Shown here: piece by piece, positions 1 through 10,200 of the stretch | How positions within the stretch are numbered: position 1 is the stretch's first letter | Layout of the letters: each line of letters begins with the position of its first letter | NCBI RefSeq assembly: GCF_963678635.1 | Contig: NC_087069.1 | Location: 55,699,175 to 55,763,174 of the forward strand | DNA: 64,000 nucleotides | Origin: Symsagittifera roscoffensis | Taxonomy: Eukaryota > Xenacoelomorpha > Acoela > Convolutidae | Reading direction: 5' to 3' | Translations under genes and position numbers: made by a program | The notes under the pieces: generated by a model | What the model was told of the DNA's origin: nothing | Seen by the model: the letters and a program-made list of their open reading frames with translations, nothing else | Database searches by the model: none

Positions 1-695
1 GATCCACTTCGTCACATTGAAGCTTCCTTGTTGTAGTACGTGTCAAAGGTCTTCTATGATTTTCACTGCGGTGTCAATGTCGTCGGTGGCTTCGAAGAAT
101 TCGTCCATGGAGAAATTCTCGTAGACAACTTTTTTGATGTGGGGATGGCTTTCATTATAGTCGTCTGCGCAAATTCTTAATGCGTAAATTGCACAAGTAG
201 TAGAACATTTGGCTCCAAAGACGAAACGAGTGTACTCAAAAAATTCGGGTTCTTCCGCTCCCCAGAGAAAACGAAGAAATTTTCTGTCTTAGGGGTAAAC
301 AGAAACCTGCATATACATCCCTTCAATGTCGGCAGTGATGGGATGCTTTCCTTCGCGAAACCGGAGAATTACTCTAGAAGATTGCAGAGCAAGTCAGGTC
401 CAGTGAGAAGCCTATCATTCAAACAAGTTCTTTTAAATTTGGATTTGGCATTAGAAACACGGCGAAATTTTCCGGGCTTGTTTGGGTTGATTATGCCATG
501 TTCAGGTAAAATCCATCCAGTCGAAGGTATTTCGTCTGGCTCTAATTTCCGTATGTAGTGCTTGTTGAGATCTTGGTCAATTGTATTCTGGTAGAGAACC
601 AAATTTTCTGAATTCGTGGTAAATTGTATTTTCATCCGGTTGTATTGGGCAATTGCTGCTTCATAGTTGTTGGGAAGATTTGCATTTGGTTTCAA
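1..695 (-). pseudogene. BEL/Pao reverse transcriptase, broken and partial
   Basis: Residues at 369-695 carry the BEL/Pao RT signature KPGKFRRVSNAKSKF followed by LNDRLLTGPDLL. Further left the frame continues with TADIEGMYMQV (first catalytic aspartate region) and FVFGAKCSTTCAIYALR. The catalytic box that should read YMDD is SMDE here, at about 95-110. In-frame stops follow the VSVYP stretch (near 290) and the box region (near 40). Together the stops and the altered catalytic box make an active enzyme very unlikely. The gene continues beyond base 1. Confidence 0.8.
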
Positions 696-894
696 CAGAA
701 GTCCAAGTTGATAGCGGTTGCCGTAAAATGAAATTGTTTTCCGTTATTTCAGGTGATGTGGCATAGGTTTCCATTCGCCAGAATGAAGCGAGAAGATTCG
801 AGATTTGTGTGTCGTCAGTTGATATCTGTATTGGGGTGGCTGTTGCTTGGTGGCTTGAGAAGTATCCAATGTCGTTGTTCTCTCCTGCTATTGT

Positions 895-1394
895 TCATCC
901 TAGGGCTGTAAGGACTGTTCGAGGAACATTTTGATTTCCTTTGATGCTGGTCTTTGGGCTGATGATGTCAATATTGTCCGTTCCAATCACAAGGGCTACG
1001 TCGTTGTTGCTGAAGTCTGGAAAACATATATCCGTAAGGTGGTCGTATTGGCTGCAGATGTCGTTCAACTTTTCGGGATCCACTGCATTCAAGTTGATGT
1101 TCACTTTGATTAAAACATAAGTTAGTTCAAACGCTAAAGTGTCATTTCCAAATGACTGAACTGTAATATCCACTGTCTTAGCCTCTATCGTTTGCGAGTT
1201 GAAGAAACATCCAAAGAGAAGTTGTTCCTGATGGTTAGTTTCCTCCAGTTGAAGATATGTTGCTGTCGGTTGCGATATGTAGCTGTTTGTATTTCCTGTA
1301 TCCAGAAAGGCGTAATGGTGCGGTGTCGTGATGATACTGGTAAAATTAGCAGCAGTGAGCTGTTGATTCTTGATATCTTTTTTTTGGCTGGCAA
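895..1394 (-). pseudogene. BEL/Pao aspartic protease region
   Basis: In one minus-strand frame the sequence reads YAFLDTGNTNSYIS. The LDTG active-site motif is encoded at 1294-1305. After a stop or frame change it continues as the downstream region with the BEL-typical pattern DFSNNDVALVIGTDNIDII at about 970-1020. This matches the retropepsin-like domain that lies between gag and RT in BEL/Pao polyproteins. It is split across frames and not translatable as one piece. Confidence 0.7.
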
Positions 1395-1426
1395 GATTGT
1401 TGACTTGATTCGGGCGCTGGTTTGGA

Positions 1427-2343
1427 TTAAACTTTGGTGTTCTTTGTGTTCGTTGTCCGTCGTGTAGAGTTGTGTGATGCTGCTGATTGCATTTGCTGCA
1501 TGTGTGCTATTATGGGCAGTCTTTCACTTGATGTTGGCCAAGGCAGTTGAAACAAATTTTCTTTTCCGAAACGAGTCTCTTCTTCTCTTCCAAAGATGAA
1601 TTCTGATACTTCCTGCAGTATGCTGCGTGGTGAGTTTGTCCGTCGAAGGGACATGGGGGTCGGGCATCCGCACTCCAATTTTGAGAAGTATTCTGTGAAG
1701 GCTGGTTGGTTGATGGTCGAGATCCGTCTGCGTGTCGAAGTCTTGGCGCTATTTGTTGTCAATCGCTCGAGTCCAGTGTCATTTGCTGCGGTTGCATAGG
1801 TCGTAAGTGATTGCATGCTAATGCAAACTGTCTTATCCAGTCGTTGAAGGCGATGAGATTAGGCTGGTTGATCGTCTGGGCGGTGATGTACTGTGTCCGC
1901 TGAAGCTGCTGATGGTGTTGCAATTTGCTGACGGCAAATTGTACGTATATTGTAGAGTTCAAATCGTCTTTGAACCCAAGCGTACGAAGCGTTTCAACCT
2001 TGTTACTGATGAATGTGGAACATTCCGTGTACAAATCTCTGCGATGAGTTGATGGTTGCTTGAAGCTCTGTATTCTGATGACGAAGTTACTGATGATGAT
2101 GGCGGGTCGTCCATATCGTCGTCGTAGTTCATGGAGGGCAGCGTTGTACATAGTGCTTTTGCATGAGTAACCAGAAACAGCTTGATTTGACTTTCCAGTC
2201 GTTAAAGTCTGCAGATGAGTCATCTTTTTGGGGTCCAAAATGGGTTGATTATGGAATATTGCTTCGAAGAGTCCGAACCACATGCTCCATTTCATAGGAT
2301 TTTTGTCAAATGGCTCGATTTTTACTTTTGGGGGTCTAGTCAT
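1427..2343 (-). pseudogene. BEL/Pao gag core and CCHC-like knuckle
   Basis: The frame at 1759-2343 (194 residues) starts PPKVKIEPFDKNPMKWSMWF and continues with the helical gag core typical of BEL elements (the DUF1759 type), including LQTLTTGKSNQAVSGY and a tyrosine/arginine patch, ALHELRRRYGRP. Further on, in another frame near 1510-1560, a knuckle-like KICFNCLGQHQVKDC appears, a CX2CX3HX4C pattern, followed at once by a stop. A frame change near 1759-1816 separates core and knuckle. The function would be capsid and nucleocapsid formation; the copy is broken. Confidence 0.75.
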
Positions 2344-2870
2344 GAGACTGTAGTTTATTCGCGACTGTCCGTTTCTTGATGTCAGAGAAACTGCTGCTGA
2401 AATGAAATGCTGTTCTGTAACTATGTTGAAGCTGAGGCTTGCGTTGGTGTTGTCGTGTTCTGTTTGTTGAAGCGGTGGTCTGTTTATTTCGAAACTTGTC
2501 TGGGGGAGTTGCTGCTGAGTATCTCGGCTCAGATTTTTTGTCCTCTACTGTTTTCTGAGCTAATGACTGGGCTGATGGCTGCTGCCGGATAATGTTGACG
2601 TCTGGTAGAGCCTCTATCTTGTATTGGCTGTTGCTGAACTGAATCAGCTGTGTGGGGGGCTTGAACTGTGGTGGCATTAGTGTTCTGCTGTTGTGGAGTT
2701 GTATCTGCTGTATTTTCTTGTAGCATCTGTCTAAATTCATCCATGATGTCGTCGTGTTCGTCTTGTATATCAGTGAAGCAGTTGATGAGATCTTCCGCAG
2801 TGGCGTGCTCAGTCGGGTGATGATCAAGGTACGTAGTGGCGTCTTCCAAATTGCTGAGAATTTTTTTCAT
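2336..2870 (-). pseudogene. BEL/Pao gag N-terminal, Gln/Thr-rich part
   Basis: Two overlapping minus-strand frames (2529-2870 and 2336-2827) carry a helical start, LSNLEDATTYLDHHPTE, followed by an acidic stretch and a low-complexity QQ/NT-rich linker. This linker is common ahead of the BEL gag core. The real N-terminus may lie further upstream, toward 3054, where one more frame reads through RLFRRVRKAISDIN. The assignment depends on its position directly ahead of the gag core. Confidence 0.55.
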
Positions 2871-3060
2871 CTCGGTTTATGAGTCAGCTATGCTAGAGTT
2901 CGTATTGATGTCACTGATGGCTTTTCGTACTCGTCTGAAGAGGCGCTCTAGTTGGGCGATGAGAAGATTTCTCTGGGGCTACTGCAACTGCAAAATAAGT
3001 GTTCCTTGGTTGGCACTAAAGACAAACTGTGCTTCCAGCCTGGTCAAGGGGTAGAGCAAG

Positions 3061-4924
3061 GGTGTGGTTTCTGGCAATTTAGCTGAGTGCCATATAGAAA
3101 ACGAAAATGTAATCTTTTCTAGTTTACACGGTGTACTTGAGTCTTTCTTGCTTTGAACATTGATTTGATCATAAATTAGTTGGTTGCATGTGTTTGGTAA
3201 TTCAGTTTTGCATTTTTCCCAATTTTGTATTTATTGTTCTGATTTTCAATTTCTTTCCCGGAGTTTTTCTGATTACATGTGAAAATATGAAGTCATCTTA
3301 GATGGTTGTCAATTGTCAAATTGGCATATAACACCCCCTTGATTTTTTTGGAAATTCAATTTATAAAAGTCTAATTAAAATGGTCTCTTACATTAAAAAT
3401 TGCATTGTAACGTGTCAGCGTGATGTAAAATTTTTACATCATTTCTTACATGTAAAATGCCCTACAACAATTTTTGAACAGCTTTATAATGCAATTTTAA
3501 ATGTTACGAGGGGAGTGGGAAACTGGAAAAGAGTTTCAAAATTTAACGTTCAGCGTAAAATCTTAAAAATTTTATAGCTTACGTTTTAACTTGTTTTGGT
3601 TACACAGTTCTGGTCAAGAGTTATTTACCTAATCTAATCACGGATTGGTCTGCCAGTAAAAATGAATAATTCCTGTTCGATAAAAACAGGTATTATAAAA
3701 AAACTATTGGGATTTTTCTAAATTATTTTTTGAGAAATTTTTTTCTCTTTTTTCAAAAATTTAGTTTTTCTCAACAACTACTCAACCGATTTTCAAAAAA
3801 ATAGTACCAATGGCAATTCCGCCCACTCCTCTGTGTGTCTGCTTGTTTTAGGCCCTCTTTGCGTTACCCCATTTTTTACAGACTTCCAAAAAAACGTGTT
3901 GGGGGGGAATATTTGACCCTTATTTTTGGACTTTTTTTCTTACCTTTTCTCGAAAAAAACCATCTCAAATCTAAGATTTTGGGTTCGATAGAAAGAAAAG
4001 GTTGTGGGAAGCTTCCATGTTTGAAAACTGCGCCCAAATTTTTTAATCCAAAAAGTTATGACCCTCAGATAAATCAAATTTTTGAGTTTTTGAGCGTTTT
4101 TTTTTCAAATTTTTGACTTTTCTCGGAAAATATCCTCCCAAATCTGACATTTTGGTTTCAATGGCTGGAATGGGTTGTGAAAAGCTCCTCTGTACAAGCG
4201 GCAGCCCGAAAGTTGTTCAACACAAAAAGTTATGTCCCTCGACAAAAACCAACTTTTTTTAACAATGACTTTTCTCAAAAACTACCCTCCGGAATCTGAG
4301 ATTTTGGTTTCAATATGTAGAGCGAGTTGTGAAAAACTCTGCTGCTTAAACGGATAAAATCAAATTTTCTTACACAAAAAGTCATGATCCTCCGAATTCA
4401 TAAAACTAAAAATTGTCCTCAAGCTGATTATCTAACAGCAAAAAAGTTTGTCTATAAATGGTTTCATAGTTGTACTAATCGCTCAATAACCTCTCGTAAG
4501 CAACGAGAGGAGGTTGATTCTAATTTGCAGAATAGTCTGCAAGTAATATTCGGTACTGTTTTAGAATAAAACCAGTGTTGCAGGACAAAAACAGGGGGCT
4601 CTTTTCCACTTCCCCCCTTTCAAATTCAAATTTGAAAAGCTTATTTAACGTTGACATAATGCAATGAATTTTGGCGTGGCGAAGGAATCGACAACTGTGA
4701 TCAAATTTGTTCTTCATATTTTACAGCGGAACATCACGCATGCAGCCGTAACAACACGTAAAACAAACATAAATCTCTGTAATTTGAAAGGGGGGAAACT
4801 GGAAAGGAGCCAAACAGAGAAACAGAAAACACAGTACTGTAACAGTACTGTTCTGATACAGCAACATTCTATTTTTTCTGGTTTCTCCGTTTTTGTACTG
4901 CAACAGTGCTGCAAAGAATAAAAC
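3061..4924. other. AT-rich intergenic stretch, no gene recognised
   Basis: No coding region with a recognisable motif is seen. The stretch holds homopolymer-rich DNA, the degenerate tandem repeat at 3930-4390, and a small hairpin with an 8-bp stem at 4490-4497 and 4503-4510. The short ORFs here have low-complexity translations. Confidence 0.6.
3930..4390. repeat. Degenerate tandem repeat, three units of about 150-170 bp
   Basis: Three successive units share the order ACTTTTCTCGRAAA, TCTGAGATTTTGGTTTCRAT, GGTTGTGAAAAGCT and ACACAAAAAGTYATG. Units begin near 3942, 4117 and 4267. Identity between units is moderate, so the array is old. Confidence 0.6.
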
Positions 4925-5124
4925 NNNNNNNNNNNNNNNNNNNNNNNNNNNNNNNNNNNNNNNNNNNNNNNNNNNNNNNNNNNNNNNNNNNNNNNNNNNN
5001 NNNNNNNNNNNNNNNNNNNNNNNNNNNNNNNNNNNNNNNNNNNNNNNNNNNNNNNNNNNNNNNNNNNNNNNNNNNNNNNNNNNNNNNNNNNNNNNNNNNN
5101 NNNNNNNNNNNNNNNNNNNNNNNN
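4925..5124. other. Assembly gap (200 N)
   Basis: Exactly 200 N bases, the usual placeholder for a gap of unknown size. It removes the upstream part of the trypsin-like gene that follows. Short direct repeats of AACAGTACTGT type just left of the gap (4842-4862) may have complicated assembly. Confidence 0.97.
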
Positions 5125-5265
5125 CCACTAGTGGTTTTGAATAAGTCGGGTGATGTCAAATGCTTGTATGGAGTCGCTAGTTTTGTGGACGACGACTTCT
5201 GTCGAAACGGAACATATTTCACCCGAGTTTCATCCTTCAAAGAATGGATCAAAGAAAACATGTGA
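5125..5265 (+). CDS. Trypsin-like (S1) serine protease, C-terminal exon, cut by the gap
   Basis: The open frame leaving the gap reads PLVVLNKSGDVKCLYGVASF and then FCRNGTYFTRVSSFKEWI, ending in TGA at 5263-5265. This is the C-terminal end of a chymotrypsin-fold protease: the PLV that follows the catalytic GDSGG box, the glycine and cysteine strand, and the closing YTRVSxFxxWI helix. The catalytic serine box and all upstream exons fall in or before the gap, so activity cannot be judged. No premature stop is seen in the visible 46 residues. The family is usually secreted. Confidence is good for the family; the specific gene cannot be named. Confidence 0.8.
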   Translation, partial: PLVVLNKSGDVKCLYGVASFVDDDFCRNGTYFTRVSSFKEWIKENM

Positions 5266-5291
5266 AAAAATTGAGCTAGGTTCCCCGGTTG

Positions 5292-5337
5292 ATGCTACTC
5301 AAACTATTCTCATATATGGGAGTTGAATGAGTAGCAT
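5292..5337 (+). other. Hairpin just downstream of the protease stop codon
   Basis: ATGCTACTCA at 5292-5301 pairs perfectly with TGAGTAGCAT at 5328-5337 across a 26-base loop. It lies 27 bases after the TGA, so it is probably in the 3' UTR. A role is not known. Confidence 0.5.
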
Positions 5338-7279
5338 TTTTTCACAATTAAACTGTATGATTGTATCAGTTCTCTAGACAAAATCACTAAAAATCACAAT
5401 GAGTGTTATGTGTTCAAGCCAGGATTTTGCGTAAGAGTCGTTTATGACAAAATTTGTAAGAATTCCGCCAAAAACAAGGCTACGGTTTCCAAACACGGAA
5501 TTTTTCAAAGAAGAAGCCTTTAAGTCATATACAAAAAGTTAAAAATTTTTGTTATGTTTTTATGTGATCTTCATTTTGTCATCTTAGATGGCAAGTTTTC
5601 TTTGTAGATTATATTTAAACATGGTGTCACTTGACCTTTGGGGGTAATTCTAATTGAGAACGTTTCTGAATAGTTGTGCTCTGGGACAAACGCAAAAACT
5701 TTAAGCAAAACTCAAATATTATTTATCTATATAGTCTTTAAAGTTTCATTTATGACCATGCAGTTTCATTATGGAAGAATTCAAGTCATACAATTTTCAT
5801 ATATGGGACAAAGCTTATCATAAAGTTTTCACATAAAAATTTTGAATGTATGAGATGTATGGACCAATTATGAAAATTGAACAAATAACTTTTATGGTCA
5901 ACTGGGGTTGAGAAGAAATAAAAATTTAAGAATCTGGTAACTGAGTGAAAAATTTCTGGAACCAATCTTGACAAAGCGTAGATGAAAAAGTTCATATTTG
6001 TATAACTTTGTTCTTCGAAGAAAATGACTGAGTATTTGTGCTCGGAGCAGTAGCGGATTTAGAAAACGGGGGAGAAAGCCTTTTCTCAGGGATTACATCC
6101 CCTGAAGACCCTAAATCTCTCTCTTAGCTACTATTTTAAGACATCGGTTTTCGGCGTACCTGAAAAAAAGATCGACAAACCGCTAGTTTCAGAAAAGAGT
6201 CCAAGAGTTGACCTAGGATTCTCTCAAGGGGATTCCTGAGAAAATCCTAAGTCAACCGCTGGACTCTTTTTTCAAAATTCGAATATTGATTTTTAAACTT
6301 CTTTCTTTAGACGAGATTCTAATTTTCTATCAAAGGTACTGATGTACTGATGTACCACATTAATCAGAGTATGTTGCTTGAATGTATACCAAAAATTCTA
6401 CATAGAAATTTATCGGGCGGTAATTATCCTAAACTGTTCAAAATAGTAAATTTCAAGAACCCGATATATAATAATCCCAGGTACAAAAACTTTCTTGTCT
6501 TGTTTACTTCCTTAAAGAGCGCTTTGCAAATTCTGTAATGCATGTTTTATTCTTGAGGGCAAAAATTGTGCAAATCAATCAGTTTTGACAAAAAATGATA
6601 AATTAACACCAGTAATAACATAAGTCAGAACAGATTATCTATAAATATTTAAAAGATTGCGTTAAAGTTTCTGAAAACATCAAAACCAGGCCGTAATTGC
6701 TCTTAAATTCATTTGTTAACGGAGCTTTTTTTTGAGATCTACAAAAACTGAAGTTCTTTAGTATTAAAAACAAAAACAATGTTGTCTGTGTGTTATCAAA
6801 TAAAAAAGTGTAGAAAATCGACCAAAAAAATAAATTTGAGGGTGGTTTTAACTTTCGACAGTTTTTCATTAATCACCAAATCCAAAAAAAAACTGGCGAT
6901 ATCTTGAATTCTGACCGTCAGTCATACGAAAGATTTTTAGATCAGGCCTATACTTTCTCACTTTTTAGGTCAACACGTTCAAAAGTTTTCCAAGAAAAGT
7001 TTACAAAATTTTTTCAGATTACTGCTATTCTTGGAAAAGGGTCGTTCATGAAAAATCTCTTAAACAGAAAAACTTTCAGGTGATGCAATTTTTCCAATAC
7101 GTTTCGAAAAGAAAAACCTAATACATATTGTACTAAAAATCTTAACAATAGAGTTAACTGGAATGGCAAAACGGGGTTGAAATTGAAATAAGCAGTTTTT
7201 CAGAAAATTTTTAGAATAGGAAAAAAATGTTGAAAAAAGCCATTTAGTTAAACTATTGCTTCACTAATGCTCGCAAAAG
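5338..7279. other. AT-rich intergenic stretch with one long inverted repeat
   Basis: Apart from the inverted repeat at 6191-6272, nothing recognisable is seen. ORFs are short with low-complexity translations. Confidence 0.6.
6191..6272. repeat. Imperfect inverted repeat with 36-bp arms
   Basis: The left arm (6191-6226) and right arm (6237-6272) are complementary except for a handful of positions, with a 10-base spacer. The core matches are AAAAGAGTCCA with TGGACTCTTTT, and GTTGAC plus CTAGGATT with their complements. It could be a small fold-back or MITE-type element, or the hairpin of one. No target-site duplication was identified. Confidence 0.6.
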
Positions 7280-10200
7280 TATTTGATATGAATTAAAATA
7301 GTTAGTTTTGGCACGTAGCATAAAATTTAATTGTGGTACCTGATTCTGCGTGGAAAATAGGGCTTAAATTCCGAAAACTAACTTTATATGAGTGAAACTA
7401 AATTTTCAGGGCTTAAATTAAGCATAAAAAAGCTAATTAAAGCCTGCTCGCTCGCTCGAAATTAGACGAATTATCAAAATTTTATACCGGTTGTTATCAA
7501 CACTGGGAGAATTTTTTTGAATATAATTCACTTAATTCCCTTGATGCCCTTAATGTCGTGCAAATCACGACTTTAAGGGGCTTTAGTATGATAATTAATC
7601 GACTCATTTTGATTATTATTTGAGGTACCTGATTTGGCGTGGAAAAAAATGAATAAAACACAATCAACTACAAAATGCCTCCCCTTTTTCAAAGTTCTGA
7701 AAAATAAAAACTGGAGGTTGCAAAGCCCAAATTTTCTAAACTGGAGCAAAAAAACAATTCTCATCTTTTAGTGGATTGACAAAATAACCTTAAAAAGCTG
7801 GCCTGTAGTTGCTTTTTTAATGGAGGTTGAAACTGCCCCTGCAAAACAACACAGGAAGTGGTTCTAAGAGCACCACCAATTCAGCTATATTTTTTGTGAA
7901 ATGTTGCTTTTTTCCCACCAAAAAAAGTCGACGAGTGAAAATGTTTCTCATTAAAAATCTGAAAAACAGATACCACGAAAAAGTCGAGTGTTCTATTAAA
8001 TATACACAGTTTAGTTGTGTTTAGATTGGTGCTTTAAAAATATCAAAAATTCAGATATTAAAAAAAAAATTATATTGCAGACTTACTGTTTAGTTCGACG
8101 CTGAACACAATTTTTCTTATTTATACAGTAAACTTTAAAAAAGCTTACGAAGTAAAAAATGTTGTGAGCAGGGCCTCCCAAAAAGCACTGAATCATGTCT
8201 GTACAAAAAAACTGCGCTTATCCACTCTACAGAAAAAGTTTTTATTTTCTGTGAATGTTTCATGCTTTCTACTTCTAAGAAACGAATATTTACTTTTTTC
8301 CTTTTCTACCACCTGCAAATTTTTAATTGATTTTCTATTACCCGATTTTTTTGAAAATTGTCGGACTAATGAAAAATTGGCAAAAAAATTTGTAGGTAAC
8401 TTTGGAAAACCACTCGATACGCCTTAAAATTGATGCTCTGAGAGGGGATGGTGGAAGAGCCCGCAGTTTAAAATAGAGCAGCATTGTTTTTATTGTTGTA
8501 GCGCTTATTGTTGAAGCCAATACAAAACGAATGGATTGAAGTATTCATAATATCCCTCTTCAGTTTCCAATATCGAGTTCCAAAAACAGATCTCGGATGG
8601 GTGAGATTTACAAAAAATACCCAAAAAAGCACCAGTCGTAGTTTGAATGAGGAAACTCTTGAAAAAGAAAACAAGTTGGGTGACGTGTCGCAGTCGGAAA
8701 GAAACTATCAAAACTATAGATCTACAAGTTCACCTATTGTTCAAACATCTTACATAAGCTGCTTTCTAAAGTTCTGAGAATTTGAAAATCAGTGATGTCC
8801 TGAGCACAATAAAGTAACAAAAATTAAAAGTTGTTTTCATGAACACTTTGTGAAAAATGAAAATGAACAATGAAAATGTTAGTTTTGCTCTGATACGATC
8901 AGTATTATAATTTGAACAGAGGTTTGAACAGAGAATGTTGCTAATTTGGAACAAAAAACGGTGCCTTTAATGCGTATGCGACTTTTTTATGGGAGGTAAG
9001 ATATCAGGTAAGATACTGTTCCAAATTGGAGTTAAGATATTTGATGTTTTTATTATTGCAAAACATCATTTTTATTATTGCAAAACTATTTATCCTTTGG
9101 GTGATTTTTTGATTCCGTCATCTTTCGAAGCTTTCGAAAGTATGGAACTATTATCGAAAGTCCAAATGCCATCCACAACTACCCCCACCCCCTCCCCCTC
9201 CCTCCAAATCCGCTACTGATCGAAAGAGTGGAAGAAAGGGTGGAAGAATGTTTATCCTTGGGGTGTTTTTTTTTTAATTCAATCAATTGTTGAACTGAGC
9301 GTTTTGACAGAATTCCAATTAAAAATTATTGTGGCTGGAGCTCAAACTAAAAAAAAATGCTCTGCATTATTTTCTGCAAAATTATATTGTTTTGAATTTG
9401 GGACTATTTGACTATTGTAATTCGGATTAAGATAATTATCGATCAATAAATTTTGTTCTATTAAAGCGTAAGCGGAAAATTAAATTCATCGACAATGAAT
9501 TGAAGCCAACTACATATTCTCAATAAGGCATAAATAGAAGCATGATAAATCACAGATTTTTTTGCAAAATTTGTGGGGGATGAAACTTAGGAAAAAAACA
9601 TTTCAAGAAAAATTATTACTAAACAATTTTTTTAAGCAATTTCAACGATTTTTTTACCAAAAAGCTTCCGATCGACGAGAGGGGGAAGTGATGGACATTT
9701 AGGGCTTTGACTTGATATACTTGCAGTTGCATTACGTTATAAAGACGCTATGAGCATTGATATTTGATATGAATTAAAATAGTTAGTTTTGGCACGTAGC
9801 ATAAAATTTAATTGTGGTACCTGATTCTGCGTGGAAAATAGGGCTTAAATTCCGAAAACTAACTTTATATGAGTGAAACTAAATTTTCAGGGCTTAAATT
9901 AAGCATAAAAAAGCTAATTAAAGCCTGCTCGCTCGCTCGAAATTAGACGAATTATCAAAATTTTATACCGGTTGTTATCAACACTGGGAGAATTTTTTTG
10001 AATATAATTCACTTAATTCCCTTGATGCCCTTAATGTCGTGCAAATCACGACTTTAAGGGGCTTTAGTATGATAATTAATCGACTCATTTTGATTATTAT
10101 TTGAGGTACCTGATTTGGCGTGGAAAAAAATGAATAAAACACAATCAACTACAAAATGCCTCCCCTTTTTCAAAGTTCTGAAAAATAAAAACTGGAGGTT

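Larger units (their letters stand above)
1..3060 (-). mobile_element. Decayed BEL/Pao LTR retrotransposon, gag-protease-RT remnant
   Basis: Reading leftward on the minus strand the parts come in BEL/Pao order: a glutamine-rich N-terminal gag part, a gag core, a CCHC-like knuckle, an aspartic protease with an LDTG motif, a peptidase-associated region and the start of the reverse transcriptase. The RT runs off the left edge of the window, so RNase H and integrase are not seen. Several frame changes and stops separate the parts, so this is a dead copy. No LTR can be recognised at the 3060 side. The BEL/Pao assignment rests on the gag and RT motifs and on domain order, which match the family in nematodes and insects. 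Confidence 0.85.

Noticed and set aside
4721-5265. ORFs running through the N stretch
   Set aside because: N bases cannot be translated. Only the part after 5125 has support, as a protease end.
7573-9219. Several 60-90 codon ORFs on both strands in the 2,481-bp unit
   Set aside because: Phe/Lys/Leu-rich translations of AT-rich DNA with no family features. Only the acceptor-preceded frame at 8564-8777 was kept, at low confidence.
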